Of a DNA stretch of 64,000 nucleotides, positions 27,104-39,595 are shown piece after piece (the first letter of the stretch is position 1; every line of letters starts with the position of its first letter). Source of the DNA: an uncultured Flavobacteriaceae bacterium (GTDB lineage Bacteria; Bacteroidota; Bacteroidia; Flavobacteriales; Flavobacteriaceae). Below the pieces are notes generated by a model. It saw only the letters and a program-made list of their open reading frames with translations. It searched no databases and was not told the origin of the DNA. The stretch is from positions 620,001 through 684,000 of the forward strand of contig CANMRV010000004.1 in NCBI GenBank assembly GCA_947500435.1, given 5' to 3'. Position numbers and translations under genes: made by a program.

Positions 27104-28177
27104 TTAGGCTTCTTCTTTAGCCTCAATAGCCATTTCACAACCATATTCATCCATAAAGAAGTTATCCAAGTCATCAGCTTTTAGGGCTAAGTTTTTGATA
27201 TCTTGTTTTAAAGTTTCTGCATGATCCGTAAAAATATCTGATAAATGAGCACGGTATGATATGTAAATTTTGTTATCGCTAATGCCCAAAGAATACGGAG
27301 CAACGTTGTCTTGTAATAAGTACTCTGTCAATTCCTTCAAATTTTGCTTTGGAAGATTGTTCATTGGTGATGTTGCTACCAAATAATCTCTTTTGAAAAC
27401 AAAAATTCGCACTAGGGCACTTCCTTGGTGAAACTCCCAAAAATCTCTCCCCGCCCTTCCAAGAACTGGATTCATGCCCAATTCAGTCAAAGACTCCTCC
27501 ACAAATTTGGCAAAGTGACTTTTTTCAAACTCCTCCCAAATAGAGATATCCATATCATTTCCGCAGTTGTTACAGAATTCCGTTTGTTCTTCGGTATAAC
27601 CATCACAAGAATTACATTTTACTCGATACGCTTGATTAGTGAATGAGAAATCATTAATCTCTTTTAGTAAATCCAAATGCTTAATACCAAAACCAACATT
27701 ATCCGCTTCAGTAAACTTTGAAGTGGTTACACCAACTATGTTTCCTGCCTCGTTCAACATTGGCCCACCTGAGTTACCAGGGTTTACCGCGGCATCTGTC
27801 TGAATGTAATGTCTTGGCCCCATGGGTTGACTTGTAGATGATATAATACCTTCGGTAACGGTATAAGGCATCCCGAATGGATATCCGTGTATATAGGCCT
27901 TTTGTGTATTTGTGATACCTACATTTTCATCCAAGGTAATGGCAGTTTCTGTATTTTCAAAACCTTCGATATGCAAGAATGCAAGATCTACTTCAGGGTT
28001 TACCATAACCACATCGGCCACAAAACGGTCTTTTTTATAATCTTCTACCGCAACGGTCTTCGCTCCTGCAACTACGTGATAATTGGTGATTACGTGATTT
28101 TTTCCTGCTACTACGAATCCGGTTCCAGTTCCTGCAGCGGTTATTATTTTGAATACTGATTTTCTAATACTTTCCAT
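27104..28177 (-). CDS. cytoplasmic trypsin-like serine protease with zinc ribbon
   Basis: A 357-residue protein without a signal peptide. Residues 1-175 are a trypsin-like (S1C/DegP-type) protease core. The catalytic triad is H34 (TNYHVV), D64 (PEVDLAFLHI) and S136 (NPGNSGGPML). Residues 198-215 form a zinc ribbon (C198, C201, C212, C215). The remainder (about 220-345) resembles a YbjN/secretion-chaperone-like alpha/beta domain. No PDZ domain is present. A DegP-like core in the cytoplasm, joined to a zinc ribbon, is unusual. It lies 28 bases downstream of an unrecognised 387-residue gene on the same strand. Confidence 0.8.
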   Translation of the reverse strand: MESIRKSVFKIITAAGTGTGFVVAGKNHVITNYHVVAGAKTVAVEDYKKDRFVADVVMVNPEVDLAFLHIEGFENTETAITLDENVGITNTQKAYIHGYPFGMPYTVTEGIISSTSQPMGPRHYIQTDAAVNPGNSGGPMLNEAGNIVGVTTSKFTEADNVGFGIKHLDLLKEINDFSFTNQAYRVKCNSCDGYTEEQTEFCNNCGNDMDISIWEEFEKSHFAKFVEESLTELGMNPVLGRAGRDFWEFHQGSALVRIFVFKRDYLVATSPMNNLPKQNLKELTEYLLQDNVAPYSLGISDNKIYISYRAHLSDIFTDHAETLKQDIKNLALKADDLDNFFMDEYGCEMAIEAKEEA

Positions 28178-28205
28178 GATGTTTTTTCTTAGTTATTGAT
28201 ACTGA

Positions 28206-29369
28206 TTACCCAAAAAGTTTAGCGAATAAACCTTTTTTTCCACTTGCGGCTGATGTGCTTCCGGTTAAGAAACTGCGGTAAGTTTCCAATAATTTTGGAG
28301 CTGCAACTTGTGGTTCAAGTCCTGATACTTTTTCCAAAACATCATAGATTGCATTTTTGTGTACTTCCTCTACATTGAAGTTATATAAGGTGTATAGAAA
28401 GTTATATTGAAGGAAATAACACAATGAGAAATTATCTCCATCATTTACGTAACGATTTACAGTAGCCTCCAACCTTTTGAAGTCATCTTGTAAAATTTGA
28501 ACTGAACTCCTCCATTTTAAAGAAATAAAGGCGTCAGCATGGTAAATGTCTTTCATAAAGTCTTCCTTAGACTTTTCACAAAGTTGGGTCATAAAGTTTG
28601 TACCCTTGTCGATGCGATGTTGAAATTCTATTTGATTATTGAAAAGGTTGTAAACATATTCCTGAAGCTTTGTACGCAAGGTTCCATGCACATATGGCAT
28701 GTTTGCTATTTTAAGAAGCGAGATCACGATAATATCCCATTGAAATGCATCCCATCTTTTTTCCTTAAAAAATGCGCTATAATCTTTGTATTCAGTTAAT
28801 ACGGTACTAATTTGTTGCCAAACTTGCTCAATTTCTTCTCCCGCTAAAGGCTGTGTATTGGTTTCTTTATAAAAATCGGCTTTATATTTTTCTACAAACT
28901 CATCGTCATAGTCATCAGCATAAACACAAATCTCACGCAATACATCATATACCTTGTAGGGTTGACATAGTGCAATAGGAGATTCATATTCAAACCAGAG
29001 CGTATCTTCTTTTAAATGGATTTGTGCTAGTGTAAGTGGATTGAAATTCACCTCTGCAATCTTTCGATACAAAGCGACTTTATTTGTTGCGTCAATAGCT
29101 CTTAGGAAAGGAGCTTTAACTGAAAAGGTTGTTTCTGATATATTAACTTGAATTTCTGCCGAGCCTTGACCACGAACTAAATTTATTTCACCAGTAGTAT
29201 CTTTCCCATTTAGAAGCTCCGGATTGATATAATTAATGGTTTCTATTAAGGAAGTCCTATAATTTTTGGCATCATAGGCGTCCATTGCTTTGTCCCAATG
29301 GGAAACTTCTGTACGGGGCTCATCGATGCCCTGAATAGGTCGCTGAAATTTTGGTAATACGTTTTTCAT
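28206..29369 (-). CDS. unrecognised soluble protein, partner of the zinc-ribbon protease
   Basis: A 387-residue protein without signal peptide or membrane span. An N-terminal alpha/beta domain (about 20-150) contains RTSLIETINYINPELL and VRGQGSAEIQVNISE and looks like the YbjN/chaperone-like domain of the neighbouring protease. The rest is mostly helical. The C-terminus ends GKKGLFAKLFG, a short glycine-lysine-hydrophobic tag that might bind a membrane or a partner. It precedes the protease gene in the same direction and both probably form one unit. I cannot name its family. Confidence 0.7.
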   Translation of the reverse strand: MKNVLPKFQRPIQGIDEPRTEVSHWDKAMDAYDAKNYRTSLIETINYINPELLNGKDTTGEINLVRGQGSAEIQVNISETTFSVKAPFLRAIDATNKVALYRKIAEVNFNPLTLAQIHLKEDTLWFEYESPIALCQPYKVYDVLREICVYADDYDDEFVEKYKADFYKETNTQPLAGEEIEQVWQQISTVLTEYKDYSAFFKEKRWDAFQWDIIVISLLKIANMPYVHGTLRTKLQEYVYNLFNNQIEFQHRIDKGTNFMTQLCEKSKEDFMKDIYHADAFISLKWRSSVQILQDDFKRLEATVNRYVNDGDNFSLCYFLQYNFLYTLYNFNVEEVHKNAIYDVLEKVSGLEPQVAAPKLLETYRSFLTGSTSAASGKKGLFAKLFG

Positions 29370-29622
29370 TTGGTTGAATTTATTAGGAGTGATTGAAATT
29401 GTTTGATTACAACGGCCAATTCTTTAAATTATTTTTTTCAAGCACCCGGATTAATATTTGTAGGACTTGCACAAATATCTGAGTAAATACCTCTTTGGAT
29501 AAACCTGAATTAAGTGAAAATAGCACCCCTGAAAAGAGGGAGGGTTACCAAACATTAACTTTGTTTAACAAATATTCGAAAACTTTAAACAAAAATTATG
29601 ATTACCGTTTTAAGTGATGGCT

Positions 29623-29630
29623 TAGATTTG
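29623..29630 (+). promoter_or_regulatory. -7 element of the fasciclin gene
   Basis: TAGATTTG matches TAnnTTTG, 23 bases upstream of the ATG. No matching TTG lies at the expected distance upstream. The rest of the 284-base divergent spacer (29370-29653) shows no other feature to me. Confidence 0.45.
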
Positions 29631-29653
29631 TCTGAATTTAAAAACAAACAGTT

Positions 29654-30172
29654 ATGAAAATGATTAAAATTACCTTAGTATCCGCCTTGATGTTATTCAC
29701 GGCAAGCTCGATTGCACAGTCAGAAAACATTGTTGGTGTTGCCGCTGGAAACGAGAATTTTTCAACTCTAGTTACGGCTGTAAAGACAGCTGGTTTAGTA
29801 GAGACCTTGAGTTCTGAAGGTCCGTTTACAGTATTTGCACCAACTAATGATGCTTTTGCAAAACTACCCGATGGCACTGTATCAAGTTTACTGTTACCTG
29901 CTAGTAAAGCTGACCTAACAGGTATATTGACGTATCATGTGGTTGCTGGAAAATTTGAGGCTGCGGCGGTAATCGAAGCGATTAATGCTAATAACGGAAT
30001 GTTCAAAGTCAAAACGGTTCAAGGTGACGAAATCGGACTTTCTTTGAAAGATGGAAAAGTTATGCTGACGGATGCCAATGGAGGTATGTCTACTGTTGTA
30101 ATTGCCGATGTTGCTGCGAGCAACGGTGTTATTCATGCAATTGATTCAGTCGTTATGCCTGCATCTAAATAG
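29654..30172 (+). CDS. secreted fasciclin-domain protein
   Basis: A 172-residue secreted protein. Residues 1-22 are a signal peptide (VSALMLFTASSIAQ). The remainder is one FAS1 domain: H1 motif SEGPFTVFAPTNDAFAKLP, the YHVVAGKF box, and the H2 end GVIHAIDSVVMP. FAS1 domains mediate adhesion or bind small molecules. It stands alone, with a -7 element upstream and a strong terminator downstream, and converges on the 30245-31576 gene. Confidence 0.93.
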   Translation: MKMIKITLVSALMLFTASSIAQSENIVGVAAGNENFSTLVTAVKTAGLVETLSSEGPFTVFAPTNDAFAKLPDGTVSSLLLPASKADLTGILTYHVVAGKFEAAAVIEAINANNGMFKVKTVQGDEIGLSLKDGKVMLTDANGGMSTVVIADVAASNGVIHAIDSVVMPASK

Positions 30173-30193
30173 AAATTAATTTCCCCCAAAAAG

Positions 30194-30226
30194 AAAAACC
30201 GCTGTCTAAAGAGGCAGCGGTTTTTT
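30194..30226. terminator. strong terminator between fasciclin and regulatory-domain genes
   Basis: AAACCGCTG and CAGCGGTTT form a perfect stem around a ten-base loop, with six T on the plus strand and A runs on the other side. It serves the fasciclin gene and may serve the converging gene. Confidence 0.9.
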
Positions 30227-30244
30227 AATATGTAATAATTAGAT

Positions 30245-31576
30245 TCAATCAGCAGAAGTTCCACCACTAGACTTTGCTCTTCTCAACTGACGCTGTATTT
30301 TTTTAATAGCTGATTCGATAGATTTTTCAGGTTCGATAATATTATACTCACCCCAAAAATCTGGATCTGCGAAACCTAGAGCCTCGTCATTTAAGATAAT
30401 TGATGACTTCATTCTGTCTCTAACTTTTGGTAGTTGACTGGTCATGTTTTTTTCCCAATCTGTGACTGCCATTTCACAGGCCATGCTGTAGACGGAGTTA
30501 AATAACTTTTTATCCCAATTTACCTTAAACTCTAGCAATACATTACTGTAGCCATAATACCATCTTCCATTTTTCTCACGATAATCGACGCGATATGCAA
30601 CTTCGCTTGGCCATACTTTGGCATTTCTGGGCTTTTTGCGAACGAACATTTTCGAAGCTTTTTCTTTGTCTGTTATATTTAAGGAATAAATAGCACTTGT
30701 AAGGATTTTGTTTTCAGCGTCGATATATAGTTTGCCTTGGTAAAGAGGTTCAATGATATCTTCGTGCTGTTTGAAATTTACGATGAATATCAGTTTATCA
30801 TTAACTCTTGTAGAACGATCAAAACTGAAAGCATAGTAATCAAGCGTCTCCTCGGTAAAAATATATTCGGGATATTTCATAAGATCAACAAACAACGCAT
30901 TGAAAGGGCCCCCTTGCAGCTTAAGAGCTACAGTGTCTAATCTGCTGTAATCCGTGCTTTTTCGAGCTTTATACAATTCTACCGCATCTCTACGATCCGA
31001 TGTATATGGTGTTTTATAGATATTGACTACCGCTTCGGAAAGGGATACATTTTTTCTTCTCTTCTTGATTGTCTCACGATAAAATGCGGTCATCAAAGTT
31101 GGATCTTCGAAGTAGTTCTGCCCTTTTTTTCGCAGTGTTTCCTGTACCAATGTTTTTGCATCTTTCGGAATGCTCAAATCAACACCGGAAAGTTCCATCA
31201 CGGAAATCTCCATTAAAATTTCATTTTTTCCTTCTGAAAGATTTGATAGTGGAATCATTCTGGTTTTGTAACCTAAAAAGGAAACTATCACTTTGCCTGA
31301 ATCAGCTCCTTCAGGCACTTTCAAAGTAAACTGACCTTCAGTATTAGTGATGGTACTTATATTGGAATCAGCAATTGAAAGTGTGGCAAAAACCAGTGGC
31401 TTTTTGCTGTCAGCGTCTAAAATTTCACCTTTATATTGAGTGAATGAAACTGCTTCTTCCTGATCCTGAAAAAAGGCCGAAGCGCTTTGCGTTCCTGCTA
31501 CCCCTATGAACAACGCTAATAATAGCATTGTTATAAAGGATTTTTTGGATGAATTTGATTTTTTTTGCATCGTCAT
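30245..31576 (-). CDS. secreted carboxypeptidase-regulatory-like domain protein
   Basis: A 443-residue protein with a signal peptide after a basic N-terminus (KKSFITMLLLALFIGVAG). Residues 45-125 are the beta-sandwich CarboxypepD_reg-like domain (YKGEILDADSKKPLVFATLSI, NTEGQFTLKVP, VSFLGYKT). The rest is the conserved Bacteroidota domain that follows it, with AFYRETIKKRR and YQGKLYIDAENKIL. Such proteins are probably at the outer membrane or periplasmic; their role is unknown. The C-terminus is basic (RQLRRAKSS). Confidence 0.85.
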   Translation of the reverse strand: MTMQKKSNSSKKSFITMLLLALFIGVAGTQSASAFFQDQEEAVSFTQYKGEILDADSKKPLVFATLSIADSNISTITNTEGQFTLKVPEGADSGKVIVSFLGYKTRMIPLSNLSEGKNEILMEISVMELSGVDLSIPKDAKTLVQETLRKKGQNYFEDPTLMTAFYRETIKKRRKNVSLSEAVVNIYKTPYTSDRRDAVELYKARKSTDYSRLDTVALKLQGGPFNALFVDLMKYPEYIFTEETLDYYAFSFDRSTRVNDKLIFIVNFKQHEDIIEPLYQGKLYIDAENKILTSAIYSLNITDKEKASKMFVRKKPRNAKVWPSEVAYRVDYREKNGRWYYGYSNVLLEFKVNWDKKLFNSVYSMACEMAVTDWEKNMTSQLPKVRDRMKSSIILNDEALGFADPDFWGEYNIIEPEKSIESAIKKIQRQLRRAKSSGGTSAD

Positions 31577-31672
31577 TACATTTTTAAAAGAAGTAACAAG
31601 TCTCTTACGATTTGGTACTTAACCCTAAGTTACTAATTTGTAGTTATATAAATTGTTAAAAAGGCATTAATA

Positions 31673-32311
31673 TTAATAGCGCAGGGCTTTATATGATTTG
31701 CCCTGTTGTAGACTAAACTCATTTTTTTCTGTATTGCTAAAGGTAGTTGGAAAGGATGTATATGGATATTCCCATCTGCCTGATTTCGTAGCGACGAAGT
31801 GTAAATGAGGAAAACCGGCAAGTCCAGTATTGCCACTATACCCTATCAATTGCCCCTTTTTTAAAAACTCTCCAACATTTACTGCCGCTCCGTCATGTGT
31901 TAGGTGCATGTATTGCAAATAACTGCCATCAGCATGCTGAACTACTACTTTGTTGTTTGGGAAACCGCCATCAAAGCCCGATTCTTCAATAAAGACTACT
32001 TCTCCAGCTCTTGACGCTGTAATCGACGTTCCAATTCTCATTACAAAGTCAATTGCAAACTGATCAGGTTGGCCTTCACTATGGTATGACCCAGAACAAT
32101 GTGATAAGCTAATTGAATAGGTCTTTCCTACTGGATATGGAAGCACGTATTCTGAGCTTTCCCAGTTATCATAAGGGGTGTTTTCGCAGCTAGTTGATGT
32201 TTGGCTTACCCCTGTTTCTGAAGGCTGTCGTTCGTGTACTTTTAAACAGCTGCAACAGAATAGAAAAAATAACAATGATACACTTCCCAAAAGTTTAGCT
32301 TCTTTCTTCAT
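31673..32311 (-). CDS. M23-family peptidase, lipoprotein
   Basis: A 212-residue lipoprotein; the signal LFFLFCCSC places the acylated cysteine at about residue 22. The M23/LytM domain covers residues 60-190: the first zinc ligands are in the HSEGQ ... FAIDF segment, and the second motif is FPHLHF. KGQLIGYSGNTGLAG precedes it as expected. Members cut peptidoglycan cross-links or act as divisome activators. The domain is compact, with no coiled coil. It stands apart from a cell-wall operon. Confidence 0.85.
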   Translation of the reverse strand: MKKEAKLLGSVSLLFFLFCCSCLKVHERQPSETGVSQTSTSCENTPYDNWESSEYVLPYPVGKTYSISLSHCSGSYHSEGQPDQFAIDFVMRIGTSITASRAGEVVFIEESGFDGGFPNNKVVVQHADGSYLQYMHLTHDGAAVNVGEFLKKGQLIGYSGNTGLAGFPHLHFVATKSGRWEYPYTSFPTTFSNTEKNEFSLQQGKSYKALRY

Positions 32312-32429
32312 AAAATTTTGTTTCAGAATTGATTGAAATCTACTTGGCTTTTCCTTCTCATTTGTCTCTCCTTAAAAGAATCATGATTTTTAAAGATGAA
32401 CATTCTTTTAAGGCTATATTAAAATCATA

Positions 32430-32969
32430 TTACTCTCTTTCTATTTTATTAAATAGAAAATCTGTTTTCCAAACTCCTGACCATTTTGGCTTATCCCCGT
32501 TAGGGTATACTTCATCATACATCATAAGTTCTAAATTATCCTCCTTCAGTTTGTAATTAAAAAATTGCTTTCCACCCTCAAAACCAGGTACTTTGGCTAG
32601 AGTCGATGTTGTGGTAAGTGTTGAATCGGTGTTGGAATAATTTCCGGAATTAAAAACAATTGATCTAAAACCACTTTTTATTTCTTCATCAGTTGGATTC
32701 GATAAATTATTGAACGGAGTTCTTTTTTCTTCAGTAGGTGGCCATATAATAGAATAACTTTCGGGCGTTATTAAAAGCAATCCTAGTTGAGGTTTTTTTA
32801 AATGAAATGTAGTATCAGAGGAAACCCAACGAACTTCCTTGAGATTCCACGACCCATATAAGACATTCTTATCATGGTCTTCGTAATTGCATGAATATAG
32901 ATACAAAACTAGACTGTATAATATAATTGTCGGGATGCGTTTTATAGAAAAAAAGTTTAATGACCTCAT
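32430..32969 (-). CDS. lipocalin-like lipoprotein
   Basis: A 179-residue protein with a hydrophobic start and lipobox YSC (VLYLYSCNYED). The mature domain opens with LYGSWNLKEVRW, the GxW signature that begins lipocalin-like domains in Bacteroidota, and closes with WKTDFLF. Such proteins are typically outer-membrane lipoproteins of unknown ligand. It is a stand-alone gene in an area with several secreted proteins. Confidence 0.75.
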   Translation of the reverse strand: MRSLNFFSIKRIPTIILYSLVLYLYSCNYEDHDKNVLYGSWNLKEVRWVSSDTTFHLKKPQLGLLLITPESYSIIWPPTEEKRTPFNNLSNPTDEEIKSGFRSIVFNSGNYSNTDSTLTTTSTLAKVPGFEGGKQFFNYKLKEDNLELMMYDEVYPNGDKPKWSGVWKTDFLFNKIERE

Positions 32970-33028
32970 AAGCTAAATGTATAGTTAAATGGCCAACGCT
33001 TTGTATCAGCTTACAAACCTTTACAGAT

Positions 33029-34135
33029 TTAAGAGGCTTTCATTCGTTTTATATAATCCGATGGATTATACTCAGTAAACTTTTTAAATGCTTTATAGAA
33101 CGATGCTCTATTATTGAAGCCAACATCGTAGGCAATTTGTGTGGTGGTCAATCCATTCTTTTCGTTATTCATCAACAGGTTCTTAGCTTCTTTAATGCGA
33201 TACCGGTTTATAAAATCAAAAAACGAGAGATTAAAGTGTTCATTTATGATTTGGGATGTATGGTTTCTAGACAAGTTCATCAATCGGGAAACGTCGTCGA
33301 GGCGTAATTCATGGTTTAGATAAGGTTTTTCACGCTGCATAATATCTAAAAGCTTGCCTTTCATTTCAAGCGATAGGGCGGGAGAAAGTCCTGTTTTTTT
33401 GTACTTAATAAAGGGAAGTATTTCTTTCAGGGATTTCCCCTCGAAGAGCTGAGGTTGCACAAATCCAAAGAAAGAGAGCATTCCAATAAAAAAGACAATT
33501 GCGATGTCTACCAAATAGTCATAGGATGCGTCCATAAGTTGAAAGCGTACTAGAAAGATATAAAGGGCAAAAGCAAATGTGAATCCGAAATAAGAACCTA
33601 CAAACCATTGAAGCCATCGATTTTCCCGGAAGCCCAAACGCTTATTATGTCCGAATTTAAAGTAAGTGTAGAAAGCGTAAAAGAACATTAGCGCAATAAC
33701 TAACCAAATGGCATATGGGGGAAAGGTTGCATATTCCCAGGTCTTTCTCTCACTAACTATTTTCAGTTTATCACTGGCTCCATTTAAATAGAATGGAGCT
33801 AAAAGCCAAATAATAATAGCTGGCGGAATAAAGAAGAATGCATCCGAAAATATGAGTTTAGTTCCCTTCAAAATATTTCGAACGTAAATAAAAACTAGGG
33901 GACCATAAATGAGCCATAGTGGGAAGTGGGTAAGATTGATATGAATAAACTCCACGGTATACAACCAACCTGACCAGCGCAAGCAGTTGTTCAGCATTTC
34001 AAAAGCAAATAGAAAGGTATAGAGGCAAAGAATGTGATTCGCAAACCGATTACCCTTCTTTTTTACAAGGAAAAGAATGGAAAGAAGAACCCCTAGAAAT
34101 ACAAAAAAGAGAAATAGAATAATAACCGTAGACAT
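33029..34135 (-). CDS. AraC-family regulator with N-terminal membrane domain
   Basis: A 368-residue protein. Residues 1-230 contain seven to eight hydrophobic spans (FLFFVFLGVLLSILFLV to VFFIGMLSFFGFV). Residues 265-365 form the AraC DNA-binding domain with two helix-turn-helix motifs: LDDVSRLMNLSRNHTSQIINE and TTTQIAYDVGFNNRASFYKAF. Membrane-tethered AraC proteins of this type sense an unknown envelope cue. No adjacent target is obvious; the lipoprotein gene downstream is a candidate. Confidence 0.9.
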   Translation of the reverse strand: MSTVIILFLFFVFLGVLLSILFLVKKKGNRFANHILCLYTFLFAFEMLNNCLRWSGWLYTVEFIHINLTHFPLWLIYGPLVFIYVRNILKGTKLIFSDAFFFIPPAIIIWLLAPFYLNGASDKLKIVSERKTWEYATFPPYAIWLVIALMFFYAFYTYFKFGHNKRLGFRENRWLQWFVGSYFGFTFAFALYIFLVRFQLMDASYDYLVDIAIVFFIGMLSFFGFVQPQLFEGKSLKEILPFIKYKKTGLSPALSLEMKGKLLDIMQREKPYLNHELRLDDVSRLMNLSRNHTSQIINEHFNLSFFDFINRYRIKEAKNLLMNNEKNGLTTTQIAYDVGFNNRASFYKAFKKFTEYNPSDYIKRMKAS

Positions 34136-34217
34136 GTGGTATCTTATTTATTTTAAAGATACTGTTTACCAATTTTGAAGGTGTCTCTTTATATAGGGAT
34201 ACATTATTTTTCGGCAA

Positions 34218-34952
34218 TTAATCTTGATTCGTTTTGGAGGAATCAGAGACCAAACGGTGTATTTCCTTCAATTCCTCGGCAGTCAAATCACGCCATTTTC
34301 CTAACGGAATATCCAATTTCACGTTCATAATACGAACCCGTCTTAGTTTCTTTACGCGATATTCTAGATACTCACACATACGACGAATTTGCCGATTCAA
34401 ACCTTGTGTCAATATAATTTTAAATTGGTATTTACTGATTTCTTCAACTTCGCATTTGCGTGTAACTGTGTCAAGAATAGGAACACCATTCCTCATCTTT
34501 TGCAAAAAATCGCCCGTAATCGGTTTGTCCACCGTAACGATGTATTCTTTTTCATGCCCATTTCGAGCTCGCAATATCTTGTTAACTATGTCTCCATCAT
34601 TGGTTAAAAAGATGAGACCCTCACTGGGTTTATCTAATCTGCCTATGGGAAAAATGCGCTTTGGATAATTAATGAAATCTATGATATTGTCTTTTTCAAC
34701 TCGAGTGTCCGTAGTGCAAACTATGCCGATGGGTTTGTTGAAAGCTAAATAAACGGGTTTCTCTGTAGATTTTGAAACGGGTTCCCCATCTACTCGAACA
34801 TCGTCACCAGCAACAATTTTAGTTCCCATTTCTGGTACCTTTCCATTAATCGTTACTCTTCCTTGCTCGATTAACTTGTCCGCTGCTCTTCGTGAGCAGT
34901 AGCCTACTTCGCTGAGATATTTATTAACTCGGGTTTGTTTGGGTTCGCTCAT
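34218..34952 (-). CDS. rluF: 23S rRNA pseudouridine synthase, RluF type
   Basis: A 244-residue enzyme. The N-terminal S4 RNA-binding domain is [26 protein letters not shown]. The catalytic aspartate lies in [17 protein letters not shown], the RsuA/RluB/E/F/RluF pattern; [10 protein letters not shown] and [14 protein letters not shown] are the other family motifs. The RRMCEYL-type ending favours RluF, the enzyme for U2604. It is three bases downstream of the symporter gene, so it may be the last gene of the lac-type operon. Confidence 0.85.
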   Translation of the reverse strand: MSEPKQTRVNKYLSEVGYCSRRAADKLIEQGRVTINGKVPEMGTKIVAGDDVRVDGEPVSKSTEKPVYLAFNKPIGIVCTTDTRVEKDNIIDFINYPKRIFPIGRLDKPSEGLIFLTNDGDIVNKILRARNGHEKEYIVTVDKPITGDFLQKMRNGVPILDTVTRKCEVEEISKYQFKIILTQGLNRQIRRMCEYLEYRVKKLRRVRIMNVKLDIPLGKWRDLTAEELKEIHRLVSDSSKTNQD

Positions 34953-34955
34953 AAT

Positions 34956-36527
34956 TTACCACAACCAGATTAAGATATAGGTGATAACTATTACTAAAAC
35001 CACAATATGGTAAATGTAGTTTTTGTACCAGGGTACATTTTCGAAACCGTCCATCAATAGTTCTTTGCGGTAGGTGAGTAGCTTCATCTTTTCAGCGTCA
35101 GGAGCCGGAGTCATTAAACTAACAACTACAAAAATAACTGTTGAAAGTAGAATCATTAACCCAACATTAATCGTATAATGCAAATGCCACATATCGAATT
35201 GCTCTAGTACGAATAAACCTATACCAGCTAAAGTTCCTAAAACCAGTGTCCAAAAAGCACCATCTCCATTTCCTCTTCTAAAGAAAACACCAACCAAGAA
35301 TATAACAGCCACAGGAGGTACGATGATAGAGAACATTTGTTGCAGGTAATCCCACAAGCCTGTAAAATTTTGTATTTGGGGCGCCCATAATGCAGCGATG
35401 ACCATAAATATCAAGGTACTTATTCTACCGTACTTGACAATATCTTTTTCTGTAATGTCTTTCTTTACAGGTTTTATAAAATCAATTACCAGAAGGGTGG
35501 AGGATGAGTTTAAAGCGGAATCAACACTTGACATTATTGCAGAAATTACTCCCGCTAATACGAGTCCTATTAATCCAACTGGAAGTACCTTGGTCACTAA
35601 GGTTGGAAAAACTTGATCACCATTCGCTATGTCTGGGAATAGACTTATTGCCATTGCTCCAGGTATTACCATAATAAAGAGCGGAATAATTTTTAAAAAC
35701 CCGGCAAAAATCACTCCCCATCTCGCTTGCTTTATATCTTTTGCGCCTAGTACGCGCTGAAAGATATATTGGTTAGTAGACCAGTACCAAAATCCCAAAA
35801 AAGGAACACCCATTAACAAACCTGGCCATGGTAAACCTTCATCATCTAAAGGCTGTACCACTGAAAAGTGGCCTTCTGGTGCAGCCGCAACAACACGAGC
35901 CCAATCATAGTCTAATTTGCCAAAGAGAATCCAAGTGATGATACTACAACCTACAATTAGTATAACGGCTTGAATCGCATCGGTGTAAACAACGGCTTTG
36001 AGCCCTCCCCCTGCAGTATAAATACCGGCTATTACTGCCAAGACAAGAGAAGTCTGCCACATTATCAAATCCGGAAAAAACGTCTGTAATACCAAACTCC
36101 CCGCATACAAAGCTCCAGCGGTTTCAATCATTATGGTACTGAAAATGGTTGTGAAGGAGAAAAATTTCTGAGACCTTCTATCAAATCTAAGTTGTAAAAA
36201 TTCAGGAATAGTGGTGATTTTACTTCTTAGATACAGAGGGATAAATATAAGGGCTGCAATGATTAAAGGTAGTCCAGACATCCATTCGTAGACGGAATTT
36301 ACGATTCCGGTTGTGTAGGCGGCTCCTGCCAAACCTACAATGGTCGAGCCAGAAATGTTAGATGCAAATAAGGACAATCCTATGATACCCCAGCCGAAAG
36401 TACGTCCTCCTAAAAAGAGGTCTTCGCCGGTTTTTGTTTTTCGAGATATCCAAAGTCCGATAAATAAAACGACAAGAAAATAGGAGATAACAATACCAAT
36501 GTCAATGTTAGAGATGGTGCTTTCCAT
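34956..36527 (-). CDS. sodium/solute symporter (SSS family, SLC5-like)
   Basis: A 523-residue transporter with about 13-14 spans. ASNISGSTIVGLAGAAYTTGI is the substrate/sodium region of TM1-2, and AGVISAIMSSVDSALNSSSTLLVIDF is the conserved TM8-9 region. Closest in style to the sugar transporters of Bacteroidota (SGLT/vSGLT branch), which fits the beta-galactosidase gene 18 bases upstream on the same strand. Galactose or a galactoside is a reasonable substrate; this is inference. Confidence 0.9.
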   Translation of the reverse strand: MESTISNIDIGIVISYFLVVLFIGLWISRKTKTGEDLFLGGRTFGWGIIGLSLFASNISGSTIVGLAGAAYTTGIVNSVYEWMSGLPLIIAALIFIPLYLRSKITTIPEFLQLRFDRRSQKFFSFTTIFSTIMIETAGALYAGSLVLQTFFPDLIMWQTSLVLAVIAGIYTAGGGLKAVVYTDAIQAVILIVGCSIITWILFGKLDYDWARVVAAAPEGHFSVVQPLDDEGLPWPGLLMGVPFLGFWYWSTNQYIFQRVLGAKDIKQARWGVIFAGFLKIIPLFIMVIPGAMAISLFPDIANGDQVFPTLVTKVLPVGLIGLVLAGVISAIMSSVDSALNSSSTLLVIDFIKPVKKDITEKDIVKYGRISTLIFMVIAALWAPQIQNFTGLWDYLQQMFSIIVPPVAVIFLVGVFFRRGNGDGAFWTLVLGTLAGIGLFVLEQFDMWHLHYTINVGLMILLSTVIFVVVSLMTPAPDAEKMKLLTYRKELLMDGFENVPWYKNYIYHIVVLVIVITYILIWLW

Positions 36528-36545
36528 GGGGTTGAATGTTTGAGT

Positions 36546-39539
<2,994 letters not shown>

Positions 39540-39595
39540 TTATAAAATACAATCAAGAGCATGCTAAATTAGCCTTTTAAGAAATCTTATGCCAA

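Noticed and set aside
34234..34668. Plus-strand open frame of 144 codons inside rluF
   Set aside because: It lies entirely opposite the conserved S4 and catalytic domains of rluF; serine- and arginine-rich shadow translation.
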